Notes under the pieces: generated by a model
What the model saw: only the letters and a program-made list of their open reading frames with translations
The model's database searches: none
What the model was told of the DNA's origin: nothing
Position numbers and translations under genes: made by a program
Source of the DNA: Burkholderia sp. Bp8992
GTDB taxonomy: Bacteria; Pseudomonadota; Gammaproteobacteria; Burkholderiales; Burkholderiaceae
DNA: 63,156 nucleotides
Direction of reading: 5' to 3'
Assembly: GCF_003853705.1 (NCBI RefSeq)
Contig: NZ_QTQI01000035.1
Span: forward strand, 1-63,156
In this document: one piece after another, positions 38,420 to 46,842 of the stretch
Numbering within the stretch: the stretch's first letter is position 1
Layout of the letters: each line of letters starts with the position of its first letter

Positions 38420-39182
38420 AGAGCGCACGTGTTGCTTACGGCGGAGCCATCCACTGTGCTACGCCGCATGAGAAGGGCTTGAAGCTCACCGATGGCCGCG
38501 TGGTCAGCTAGGATGCCGTCGTATGGTTGACGCCGTTAGAGGTGGGTACGGTCGTCGCACTCGGCCTGAACTATGCCGATCACGTCAAGGAGCTTTCGAA
38601 GGAACTGACGGTGACGTCAAAGGACGAGCCACAGGTGTTCATGAAGGGGCCTGGCACCTTGGTTGGTCATAACGCACAGACGCGGCGACCGCGAGATGCC
38701 ACCTTCATGCACTACGAGCGAACTGGCAGCAGTCATCGGCAAGCCGGCCAAAGGCGTGAAGGTAAGCGAGGCGATGGCGTATGTAGCTAGCTACACGGTA
38801 TGCAACGACTGTGCGATCCGCGACTACTTGGAGAACTGGTATCGCCCGAATTTTGCGGGTCAAGAATCGCGATACCTGCACGGTGCTCTGACCGTGGTTC
38901 GTGGATGCCGCCGATGTGCCGGACCCGCATGTGCTGCAAATGCGTACGTTGGTCAACGGTGAGGTGGCGCAGCGCGGTACAACCGCCGACATGATCAATG
39001 ATATCCCGGCGTTGATCGAGCACCTCAGCAGTTTCATGACACTACTTCCACGGGACGTGATTCTGACGGGCACGCCGGACGGTGTCGTTAACGTTAATGA
39101 GGGTGACGAGGTAGTGTGCGAGATCGATTGTATCGGTTCCCTGCGCGGCACTATCGTCGGCGACTCAGCGTTTGGTCGATAA
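38416..39182 (+). pseudogene. hpaG2: Broken HpaG C-terminal-half gene
   Basis: The second FAH-type half of the HpaG system. It begins with MKSARVAYGGAIHCATPHEK but has an in-frame TAG at 38509-38511. The reading then continues (VALGLNYADHVKELSKEL, GPGTLVGHNAQT) and changes frame near 38715 (LAAVIGKPAKGVKVSEAMAY, DCAIRDYLENWYRPN) and again near 38870 (DAADVPDPHVLQMRTLVNGE, LTGTPDGVVNVNEGDEV). At least three lesions make it a pseudogene. Confidence 0.9.
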
Positions 39183-39193
39183 GGAATTTCATT

Positions 39194-39316
39194 GTGCGGA
39201 TCCAACATCTGATCGACGGCAAGGCCGTCGAGAGCAACCAATACTTCGAGACAGTTAACCCGGCGACGCAGGAGGTGTTGGCTGTGGTCGCCGCGGGTCG
39301 GCAGGCAGGCAGAGAT
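39194..39316 (+). pseudogene. hpaE: N-terminal stub of HpaE-type semialdehyde dehydrogenase
   Basis: About 33 residues from a GTG start (RIQHLIDGKAVESNQYFETV, NPATQEVLAVVAAG) match the start of 5-carboxymethyl-2-hydroxymuconate semialdehyde dehydrogenase. The frame then runs into unrelated sequence, and by 39328 the reading belongs to HpaI. A deletion removed the rest of hpaE and the genes that normally separate it from hpaI. Confidence 0.8.
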
Positions 39317-39327
39317 ACAGGCGGGGG

Positions 39328-39666
39328 GTGGACAACCTAGATGTGATCATGGTGGTACAGAGAGTCGACGGGGTGTGTTTCGTACCAGCTGATCTTTCGG
39401 CCGCTATGGGCTACCTCGGGCAGCCAGATCACCCCGAGGTCCAGCGAGCCATCCTCGACGGGATTGGCGCAGTGCGTCGAGCAGGCAAGGCGTTCTGCCG
39501 CCTGACGGTAGAGCGTGTATTGGCAAAGCGCTACGTCGAAGGCGGTGCGTTGTTTGCGGCTGTTTGTGTGGACACTGCGCTTCTAGCCCGCGCGGCCCGG
39601 GAACTGGCCGCTTACTTCGACAAGCATGAATCATCCGGAGAGGTTAAAACCTCGTCGGTGTACTAA
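39328..39666 (+). pseudogene. hpaI: C-terminal remnant of HpaI-type aldolase
   Basis: About 112 residues match the C-terminal part of 4-hydroxy-2-oxoheptanedioate aldolase (class II pyruvate aldolase): VDGVCFVPADLSAAMGYLGQ, HPEVQRAILDGIGAVRRAGK, and GALFAAVCVDTALLARAARE. The N-terminal half with the metal site is missing, so it cannot be active. Confidence 0.85.
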
Positions 39667-39692
39667 TAACATTCACTATTTTTTCCAATCCC

Positions 39693-41144
39693 ATGATTAA
39701 ACTGAAGGATGCAGATCTGCTGAAGACAGAATGTCTGCTAGATGGAAAATGGACCGGCGCGGAGAGCGGTGCGCATATTGAAGTCATCAATCCGGCAACC
39801 GGTGAATTGGTCGCGACCGTTCCAAGCATGGGCGAGGCCGAAACGCGTCGAGCGATAGCGGGTGCTGAGCAAGCGCTGCATGCATGGCGAGCTCGAACTG
39901 CTGAGTCGCGCGCAGAAGTGTTGCATGTCTGGTTCCGGTTGATGATGGAAAACCAGGAAGACCTGGCTATTCTGATGACTTCCGAACAGGGCAAGCCTCT
40001 GGCCGAGTCACGCGGCGAAATCGCGTACGCCGCATCATATATCCAGTGGTTTTCTGAAGAGGCTCGCCGTGTATACGGGGCTACAATCCCTTCGCCCTGG
40101 CCCGACAAGCGCATAGTCGTCACCAAGGAGCCTGTGGGGGTTTGCGCCGCAATTACGCCGTGGAATTTCCCAGCGGCGATGATCACGCGGAAGGTGGCGC
40201 CGGCTCTCGCCGCGGGTTGTACCATCATCGTCAAGCCAGCTCAGCAAACGCCACTGTCAGCGCTCGCCATGGCGGAACTTGCAGTTCGTGCGGGTGTTCC
40301 CGCTGGCGTATTTAGCGTGTTGAGCGGCAGTTCACGTGTAATCGGTGGTGTGCTGACGGCTAGCCCCATTGTTCGCAAGTTGACCTTCACAGGCTCGACG
40401 GAAGTCGGGCGGCAGTTGGCCGCCCAATGCGCGCCAACACTGAAGAAGATGTCGCTGGAACTCGGTGGCAACGCCCCCTTCATTGTGTTCGAGGATGCAG
40501 ACCTGGATGCGGCCGTAGAGGGCGCAATGATTTCAAAGTACCGCAACACCGGACAGACTTGTGTCTGCGCGAATCGGATGCTGGTTCACGACAGCGTCCA
40601 TGATGCCTTCGTCTCGAAGCTCCATGCCACGGTTCGGGCGCTTCGCGTGGGTGACGGGATGGAGCCGGGTGTTGCACAAGGACCGATGATCGATGCTGAC
40701 GCGCTTCGCAAGGTCCAGGAACTGGTTGACGATGCTACCCGCCGCGGCGCACGTGTGATCACTGGCGGCAAAGTTCATGCCTTGGGCGGTACCTTTTACG
40801 AGCCAACTATTATTACGGATGTGCTGCCGGAGATGCGTATTGCAAAGGAAGAGATTTTCGGTCCAGTGGCGCCTGTATTTCGGTTCCATACAGAAGACGA
40901 AGCCATTCGCATGGCGAACGACACAGAGTTCGGATTGGCTGCGTATTTCTACACCGAAAGCGCGCGCCGTACGTGGCGTGTTTCAACGGCCCTCGAATAT
41001 GGCATGGTCGGAATCAATAGCGGCCTGATCAGTACGGCAGCTGCGCCGTTTGGTGGTGTCAAGCAATCTGGTATGGGGCGCGAGGGTTCCTACCTTGGTA
41101 TCGAGGAGTATCTCGAAACTAAGTATTTATGCATGGCTGTCTAA
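39693..41144 (+). CDS. NAD(P)-dependent succinate-semialdehyde-type dehydrogenase
   Basis: A 483-residue aldehyde dehydrogenase close to GabD. The catalytic Glu is in MSLELGGNAPF and the Cys in NTGQTCVCANR (near residue 290), with cofactor elements TPWNFPAAM and FTGSTEVGR. It oxidises a short dicarboxylic semialdehyde such as succinate semialdehyde or a related ring-cleavage product. It follows the hpa remnants by 26 bases but is intact, so it may have been recruited by the neighbouring functional genes. The codon use is more mixed than in the first 26 kb. Confidence 0.9.
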   Translation: MIKLKDADLLKTECLLDGKWTGAESGAHIEVINPATGELVATVPSMGEAETRRAIAGAEQALHAWRARTAESRAEVLHVWFRLMMENQEDLAILMTSEQGKPLAESRGEIAYAASYIQWFSEEARRVYGATIPSPWPDKRIVVTKEPVGVCAAITPWNFPAAMITRKVAPALAAGCTIIVKPAQQTPLSALAMAELAVRAGVPAGVFSVLSGSSRVIGGVLTASPIVRKLTFTGSTEVGRQLAAQCAPTLKKMSLELGGNAPFIVFEDADLDAAVEGAMISKYRNTGQTCVCANRMLVHDSVHDAFVSKLHATVRALRVGDGMEPGVAQGPMIDADALRKVQELVDDATRRGARVITGGKVHALGGTFYEPTIITDVLPEMRIAKEEIFGPVAPVFRFHTEDEAIRMANDTEFGLAAYFYTESARRTWRVSTALEYGMVGINSGLISTAAAPFGGVKQSGMGREGSYLGIEEYLETKYLCMAV

Positions 41145-41233
41145 GAAAATTATCGGATTATTTTAAGCAATTATTTAAATCGAGATTTTAAATATTCTGG
41201 ATATGTCAAGAGTAGTAGTATTTTATTTCCGCA

Positions 41234-41250
41234 CGGCACACGATGTGCCG
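41234..41250. promoter_or_regulatory. Perfect 17-bp palindrome in the AT-rich leader of the MFS gene
   Basis: CGGCACA-CGA-TGTGCCG lies in the AT-rich gap between the semialdehyde dehydrogenase and MFS genes, about 180 bases before the MFS start. It differs from the TGTCCG-N5-YGRACA operator, so another regulator may act here. The rest of the 284-bp gap is AT-rich with no gene. Confidence 0.45.
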
Positions 41251-41428
41251 GCGGTCTGGCCGGAATGGTAAGTTATTCGAATGCGAAAATGCACGCCGCA
41301 GGCGAGTTCTGCCGCAAAGTTCAGTGGGGAGAGTTTCGCCGGCACGACATTCAGAATATTAATATTGGATTTTCGCGCGTCAAGCGGCTCGATATGTTTA
41401 CACGCATCTAGCGTAATGGAGGGGAATA

Positions 41429-42697
41429 ATGGAATCAACGGCGACTGGGTCACGAAATATTTCTGATGCTCCCCCGGAAAATTCTGCGTCGACGCCAGAG
41501 GGAACAGAGCAATCACCATACCGTTGGGTTATTCTCTTAGTTGTCTGGATGTCTTTTCTGTTGAGTTGCGTTAGTAGAGCTGCTTGGAGCACCGTGTCAG
41601 CACCAGTCGGACATTCTCTCGGAATATCAGTTGCAATGCTGGGTGCCTTTGTGACCGCGTTTTATGTTGGATATGTCGTTGCGAATGTTGGGGGTGGCTT
41701 TCTGACCGATGTGATCGGAGGCCGACGCACCCTGACGTACACATTGATTCTTCTCGGAATATCGACGTTTGCATTCGGGTATGCGAATGATTTGAGAACT
41801 GGGTTCGCAATTCAGACGATCATGGGGCTGGCTGCGGGAGCTGACTACCCCACGGGCGTCAAAATAATAACGTCGTGGTTCGGAAAGGATCGTGGCCGTG
41901 CTCTCGGCCTCTACACGACAGCCACGTCTTTCGCCGTCGTCATAGCTAACGCAACGATTCCGTTGTTGTCGAATGCATTCGGGTGGCAGAACGCATTCAG
42001 GGCCCTTGGGCTTTGCACTTTTGGTTGGGCTTTCGTCTCGAGCCGTGCACTGAGAGACGCTCCGACAAAGGCAGCCTTTGCCCACATTACCACGGACGAA
42101 ATCAGAGCGTTGGTCAAGAACAGGAATCTGGTGCTGCTCGCATTGGCCGGTCTTGGCGCACTCTGGGCGACTGTAGGTTTCACTGCGTGGGGAAATGCGC
42201 TGATGATCAAACAGTATGAAATCGATCCGGTAACGGCAGGCCGGATCTTTGTGCTGTTCGGTGTAGGCGCTGTTCTGACGAAACCGTTGCTGGGTTGGCT
42301 ATCAGATCTGTTTGATGGCGCAACAAAGCTCCTTGGAGTGCTCTCGCTGGCTTGTTTCGCCGGGATGCTTCTCGTGTTCAGCCGTTGTTCGACCGCGCAG
42401 GAATTCTATATCGCGGCCCCGTTTCTCGGAGCGGTTGCCTTCGGTTACACGCCGGTGCTCGTAGCGCAGGTCACGCAGACTTCAGGGGCGAAGGCAGCTG
42501 GTCTGGCGGCAGGATTGACAACTGCGGTCTGGCAATTGGGCAGTGCGATGGCGCCGCTTGTCGTCGGAGCAGTATATGCGCGATCACACTCCTTCTCGTA
42601 TCCGCTGCTGACGCTTGCAGCAGGGCCAGTGCTTGGGGCATTGATATTGATTTTTATCCGTCGTCGCTCCAGTAACGTTGCTGCCGTTTCTGCATAG
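41429..42697 (+). CDS. MFS transporter, organic/aromatic acid type
   Basis: A 422-residue major facilitator protein with about twelve transmembrane helices. It shows a motif A-like loop (DVIGGRRTL) after helix 2 and a DFPTGVK-like PTGVKIITSWFGKDRGRALG segment between helices 4 and 5, typical of the ACS and AAHS groups. The first ~28 residues are a polar cytoplasmic leader. GGAGGGGAA precedes the ATG. It likely imports a substrate of the island's catabolic genes. It stands alone on its own promoter region. Confidence 0.88.
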   Translation: MESTATGSRNISDAPPENSASTPEGTEQSPYRWVILLVVWMSFLLSCVSRAAWSTVSAPVGHSLGISVAMLGAFVTAFYVGYVVANVGGGFLTDVIGGRRTLTYTLILLGISTFAFGYANDLRTGFAIQTIMGLAAGADYPTGVKIITSWFGKDRGRALGLYTTATSFAVVIANATIPLLSNAFGWQNAFRALGLCTFGWAFVSSRALRDAPTKAAFAHITTDEIRALVKNRNLVLLALAGLGALWATVGFTAWGNALMIKQYEIDPVTAGRIFVLFGVGAVLTKPLLGWLSDLFDGATKLLGVLSLACFAGMLLVFSRCSTAQEFYIAAPFLGAVAFGYTPVLVAQVTQTSGAKAAGLAAGLTTAVWQLGSAMAPLVVGAVYARSHSFSYPLLTLAAGPVLGALILIFIRRRSSNVAAVSA

Positions 42698-42927
42698 ATG
42701 ATTGGCTCTTTCCCTGGGAGAGTTCTAACCCGATCGGGTCCAGAGGGGAGTTGGAATTAATGTTGATGGGCGGGTTATAAAATTAAAAATGTGTCATTTT
42801 TTAAGGTCGATGTAAGGTCCGTGGCTGAAGATAACGAGATTGTTCGCCGGTGGTGATATCGATTTGAGCTGTGATATCGTCAGAGTCGGTCGCGATATGT
42901 CGAGAATAATCAAGAAAAGTGGATCTA

Positions 42928-44526
42928 ATGATGAATGCCGGGAACTTGAAAATTGGCACTCGGATGGGGTTGGCAGCTCTGCTATTCCTTTCCGTTTATG
43001 CCCTCTGCACATGGTTTGGGATATCGGGATTGAGACTAGTAAGTGTTGAAAATAGTTCGATTATAAATGACGGGTACCGGGGCGCGGCTTATTCTTACGA
43101 AATAATTGATATAGTAAACCGTAATGCAAGAAGTATGCGGAATACGCTTATTTTTGATGATCCTTTGAGTTTTGAGAGGGAGAAGGTTGGGATATTAAAA
43201 AATAATAGCGAGAACGACGATAATTGTTCAAGGCTGAAGGTCTCTATAAATTCGGCGCGCGGTAAGGATTTGCTTCGGATCGTTCTGGAGACCAGGGATT
43301 TGTATGGGGTTTCGCAAAATGAGTTCATGGAACTCGTTGCTTCTGGAAGGAAGGCCGAGGCCAAAGAGTTACTGCTGAACAAATTGAGCACGGATCAGCG
43401 AAACTATTTTGATGCACTCAGGGAGCTGATCAGGTATCAGACAGAGCGCGTTCGAGTGAGCGGCGAGCGCGCTGAAAACGTCTTTCAGACTACACGGGCG
43501 AAATTGCTGGGCCTCGCAGTTTTGTCGGTTGTGCTGGGCATAGGTGTGTCAGCGTGGCTCAGCTTTTCCATCATCCTTCCCCTGAGGCAGGCTGTGAAGA
43601 TTGCCGGCACAGTGGCTAGCGGAGATTTGAGCAGCCGGATAGAAGTAAAAACAAGAGATGAGACCGGCCTTCTTTTGAAATCTCTCAAAGAGATGAATGA
43701 CAGTTTGGTCAGGGTCGTCTCGGAAGTGCGATCCGGTGCCGATACGATTGCTACTTCGACAAGCCAGATTTCCGCGGGCAATCAAGACCTTTCAGTTCGT
43801 ACTGCTGAACAGGCTGCTTCGTTGGAGCAAACTGCTGCGAGCATGACCGAGCTGACCGAGACAGTCAGGCAAAACGCTGAGAATGCGAGGCAAGCAAACT
43901 CGCTGGCTGTCAGTGCTTGCGAGTTGGCTGGCACGGGGCGCCGTGACGTCGATGTCATGGTGGAGACGATCAATCAGATCAACGCCGATTCCGCACGAGT
44001 GGCGGAGATCACCGGCATGATCGAAGGAATTGCCTTTCAGACCAATATTCTGGCGCTCAACGCTGCGGTGGAGGCAGCCCGTGCGGGTGAACAGGGACGC
44101 GGTTTTGCGGTGGTCGCTGGGGAGGTTCGGTCGCTTGCGCAGCGTGCTTCTGCGGCAGCCAAGGAAATCAAGGACCTGATCGAGGTATCCACGCAGAAGG
44201 TTAGCCAAGGTACGCGTCGGGCTGGCGAGGTCAGCATTGCTATGGATCATATTCATCAGGCAGTCTCGCGAGTCTCTGATGTTGTCGCCGAAATCTCAGC
44301 TGCTTCTCTGGAGCAGACACAGGGCATCGAACAGGTGCATCAAGCGATCGACCAGATCGATGAAGTGACCCAGCAGAACGCCGCACTGGTGGAGGAATCG
44401 GCAGCAGCAGCACAGTCGATGCAGGAGCAGGCCGGCAAGATGAAGGAAGAGGTCATGTTTTTCAAGCTCGGAGTTGAATCAGGCGAATCTCAACAATTCT
44501 CAGTTGCTCAGGCTGCGCCGATATGA
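42928..44526 (+). CDS. Methyl-accepting chemotaxis protein with four-helix-bundle sensor
   Basis: About 532 residues. A first membrane helix (near residues 12-33) is followed by a periplasmic helical bundle of the 4HB_MCP class (rich in KAEAKELLLNKLSTDQRNYF-type helices), then a second membrane helix (near 190-212, LGLAVLSVVLGIGVSAWLSF), HAMP, and the signalling hairpin with [19 protein letters not shown]. Its position beside an MFS permease and catabolic operons suggests taxis toward the compound degraded. Start choice is uncertain: GTG 42919, ATG 42928 and ATG 42931 are close, with GTGGA just upstream. The sensor half has lower GC than the conserved signalling half. Confidence 0.88.
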   Translation: MMNAGNLKIGTRMGLAALLFLSVYALCTWFGISGLRLVSVENSSIINDGYRGAAYSYEIIDIVNRNARSMRNTLIFDDPLSFEREKVGILKNNSENDDNCSRLKVSINSARGKDLLRIVLETRDLYGVSQNEFMELVASGRKAEAKELLLNKLSTDQRNYFDALRELIRYQTERVRVSGERAENVFQTTRAKLLGLAVLSVVLGIGVSAWLSFSIILPLRQAVKIAGTVASGDLSSRIEVKTRDETGLLLKSLKEMNDSLVRVVSEVRSGADTIATSTSQISAGNQDLSVRTAEQAASLEQTAASMTELTETVRQNAENARQANSLAVSACELAGTGRRDVDVMVETINQINADSARVAEITGMIEGIAFQTNILALNAAVEAARAGEQGRGFAVVAGEVRSLAQRASAAAKEIKDLIEVSTQKVSQGTRRAGEVSIAMDHIHQAVSRVSDVVAEISAASLEQTQGIEQVHQAIDQIDEVTQQNAALVEESAAAAQSMQEQAGKMKEEVMFFKLGVESGESQQFSVAQAAPI

Positions 44527-44874
44527 ATGGCAGCGCTGGGGCGCGGCGACGACCCGGCTGGGTAATCCGTAAGCGGTCATTGGGCGATACCCTCTCGTCG
44601 CGAGACCTAATCACGGCGGCGAACTTTCCATGTTGTACGAACGTGGACACGCTTATATGAACGAACAAGCGGAGAGAAACAGGGCCGGCTGGTCACGGAT
44701 CGTAAGCGAGATGGCAGCGCAAATACGACGAACTCGCTAAGCTTGAGGTGATCGAGGGATGCTTGAAACCTGGTGTCACGATAGCTGGAACGACCGTGGA
44801 CCATGGGTCAATCCGAACCTTACGCTGACGTGGATTACTTAGCTCGCAATGGCGTCCTGAGAGCCGATCGCGTC
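44527..44874. other. Intergenic gap between convergent genes
   Basis: The 348 bases between the chemoreceptor stop and the TetR stop hold no recognised gene. A partial match to the island operator (TTGTACG-AACG-TGGACA at about 44631-44647) has a four-base spacer and one mismatched arm, so it is not counted as a copy. Confidence 0.5.
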
Positions 44875-45519
44875 CTACTCGTCAACATTGCCGAACCCGC
44901 TCCAGACGACCTTGGTAGCCTTGTGGAAGCGATGCCGCTTTGCGGCGTCGTCCTCATTCCAGCGAAGAAATACGATCAGGCCTTCCAAACTGGTCATGAT
45001 GAGTGCGCCGCGCAATTCGCATTCTTCTGCCGAGAGCGCAGGATTGATCTCTTCGACAAGCTTTGCAAAGAGGCGCGTGAACTGTTGCTGTATGTCGACG
45101 GCAATATCGCGCGCGAACGGCTCATGCAGTCCGAGTCCCCAGCATTCCAGGACGGATGCGGGAAGGCCGGGTTTGGCAAATTCTACGAAAGCATCGTCAA
45201 TGATCGCTTCGAGCCGTGCCTGGGGAGAGCGCCTCTTATTTTCGGCGAAGCCTCGAAAGCGTTCGAAATAGCGTTTGGCGATCTCCTCGAGCGTTGCGCG
45301 CAGCAGCGCTTCCCGATTCGAAAAATAGTGCTGTAACGTACTCAGGCGAATGCCCGCATCGTTGGCTACGCGATTGATCGTATACCCCGCATATCCTTCT
45401 GCGATCAGGACGTTGATCGAGACGTCGATGATCTCGGGTACGCGACTTTTCCGATTGCCACGCCGTCTTGCGGGCTCGTCTGCCAGTGGATCGAAGATCG
45501 CAGCAGAAGGAAGGGTCAT
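44875..45519 (-). CDS. TetR-family transcriptional regulator
   Basis: A 214-residue TetR protein. The helix-turn-helix lies near residues 30-75 (YTINRVANDAGIRLSTLQHYFSN, split around the turn) and the C-terminal helical domain binds an unknown ligand. The start at 45519 (MTLPSAA) is preferred; an upstream ATG at 45573 would add 18 residues. Two palindromes built from AACCTAT/ATAGGTT lie 200-340 bases upstream and are likely its operators. The two small genes to the right are in divergent orientation and may be its targets. Confidence 0.88.
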   Translation of the reverse strand: MTLPSAAIFDPLADEPARRRGNRKSRVPEIIDVSINVLIAEGYAGYTINRVANDAGIRLSTLQHYFSNREALLRATLEEIAKRYFERFRGFAENKRRSPQARLEAIIDDAFVEFAKPGLPASVLECWGLGLHEPFARDIAVDIQQQFTRLFAKLVEEINPALSAEECELRGALIMTSLEGLIVFLRWNEDDAAKRHRFHKATKVVWSGFGNVDE

Positions 45520-45719
45520 TTTTCTCACATGGTCTCCGTACCGGCGCGATGAGCATCTTCTCTTCCGCCGCAATCAAGGTTTGCCCTCAGGTCGTGAGCG
45601 TTGGCTCGCGATCCTAGTCCCGCAAGCATCCATCTTGCCAGTTCGCCGCCTTTCGACCAGTGCACTGCTGGCCTCTGTGCGACGTTATCCGGGAAGTAGT
45701 GCCAGAAAGCAGGCTAAAT

Positions 45720-45740
45720 AACCTATTATAAATATAGGTT
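45720..45740. promoter_or_regulatory. Inverted repeat, candidate TetR operator 1
   Basis: AACCTAT-TATAAAT-ATAGGTT, a 7-7-7 palindrome upstream of the TetR gene. The TATAAAT centre looks like a -10 element, so binding would cover a promoter. It shares its half sites with the stronger palindrome at 45840. Confidence 0.6.
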
Positions 45741-45839
45741 GCGCTGCCGTGAGGGCAAGGGTGTATCTAAATTTATCATAAAAAACAATGTAATAGACGG
45801 TTAATCGTTTACCCTCGTCTAGCATGTGCGATCTTGCTT

Positions 45840-45859
45840 TATAGGTTGATTAACCTATA
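45840..45859. promoter_or_regulatory. Perfect palindrome, candidate TetR operator 2
   Basis: TATAGGTT-GATT-AACCTATA, an 8-4-8 perfect palindrome 90 bases before the small gene at 45950 and 120 bases from the first repeat. The 430-bp gap between the divergent genes (45520-45949) holds no other feature that I can support. Confidence 0.7.
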
Positions 45860-45949
45860 ATTTGCGTGTGAGGAGATCAACCGACAGTGCGTTGTTCCCG
45901 CGATGCACAGGGGGCATGTCGGAAGCGTGTGCGATGAGGGGAATGGGAA

Positions 45950-46198
45950 ATGAACTCCGGCAATAGGTCCTTGCGTTCGCTGGTTATCAAGTGGTTCGGG
46001 TCAGCGTCTGTGGCCCCGATCTGCGTGACGGAGTTCAGTCGAACTCGAACCGACCGAACGCGCTATGTGCGCATCGGAATAGCTCGGCCGCAGGGCTGGT
46101 TCGCAATTGTTTTCTTTCGGCACGATGACGGCTCATGGAATGTGTTTCCGCCAAATGTGAGGGGGCAGGCGCTTGGTGCGTACCGGCATGCCGCATGA
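45950..46198 (+). CDS. Small conserved-looking hypothetical protein
   Basis: An 82-residue protein with a strand-rich middle (RYVRIGIARPQGWFAIVFFR) and the ending DGSWNVFPPNVRGQALGAYR. No named domain is recognised, but it resembles short accessory proteins found in Burkholderia genomes. GGGAATGGGAA lies just before the ATG. It starts 90 bases from the perfect palindrome and is divergent from the TetR gene, so it may be under its control. It is probably cotranscribed with the next small gene. Confidence 0.65.
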   Translation: MNSGNRSLRSLVIKWFGSASVAPICVTEFSRTRTDRTRYVRIGIARPQGWFAIVFFRHDDGSWNVFPPNVRGQALGAYRHAA

Positions 46199-46240
46199 GA
46201 GGCATGGTGAGATCGCGTTCGCGTTCTACAGGGGAACGTA

Positions 46241-46459
46241 ATGAATGTTTTCGAGTTGGCAAGGGATGCGGGAATGCTGGTCGTGCTGGACGGCAGAATC
46301 GGTCGCACGGAGTATCGATGTGTCCACGGAACCCTGGACGCATTGGAGCGGTTTGCTCAAGCGCTGGAAATTGCGGTGATGAACGAACGGCTCGAAGCGG
46401 CTGCCCTTGATCGCGCCTCGAGCGGGTCCAGTGATGCTCGCTCAGAATTGTCGAACTGA
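46241..46459 (+). CDS. Small hypothetical protein
   Basis: A 72-residue protein (MNVFELARDAGMLVVLDGRI, then LDALERFAQALEIAVMNERL) with an alpha/beta start and a helical second half. No domain is recognised. GGGGAACG precedes the ATG. It follows the preceding small gene by 42 bases on the same strand. Codon usage looks coding. Function unknown. Confidence 0.6.
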   Translation: MNVFELARDAGMLVVLDGRIGRTEYRCVHGTLDALERFAQALEIAVMNERLEAAALDRASSGSSDARSELSN

Positions 46460-46710
46460 GCATCTGACCACGCGCCGCAGTTCGCTTGTAGGTATCGAGC
46501 TGCACCTGGCGTTCGAGTCGGGCTGTGAGCGTTGGCCGAGAACTTTAAGGAATCGCCTGACTGCCATGCTCGCCCTGTGTGCCCAGAATCGAGTTCGGAC
46601 CGAGGCCCAGACACACTTCCTACGCTTCCTCGACAGATCGCCGATTCTTCGGCGTTCGTGCGCCTTGACCGCCGTAGTGCGCCTGACGCGAAGATTAGAT
46701 TGAGTCGGAA

Positions 46711-46727
46711 TGTCCGCAACGTGGACA
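46711..46727. promoter_or_regulatory. Island operator upstream of the P450 operon
   Basis: TGTCCG-CAACG-TGGACA, 115 bases before the P450 start. One base departs from the perfect palindrome. It is the only strong symmetric element in the 383-bp gap (46460-46842) before the operon; short frames in that gap do not look coding. Confidence 0.7.
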
Positions 46728-46842
46728 TTGCGTACGAAGGAGGGGGGCGCCGCGTTCGCCGCCGTAGCATGAGCAGGAGCCACATTCTCGCATTCTTGTG
46801 CAGAGCCGGCTTTCCTTTGCAACGTAGCAGAGCAGAGCAACC

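Noticed and set aside
44631-44647. TTGTACG-AACG-TGGACA as a possible seventh operator copy
   Set aside because: The spacer is four bases and one arm mismatches; it lies between convergent gene ends, not at a promoter.
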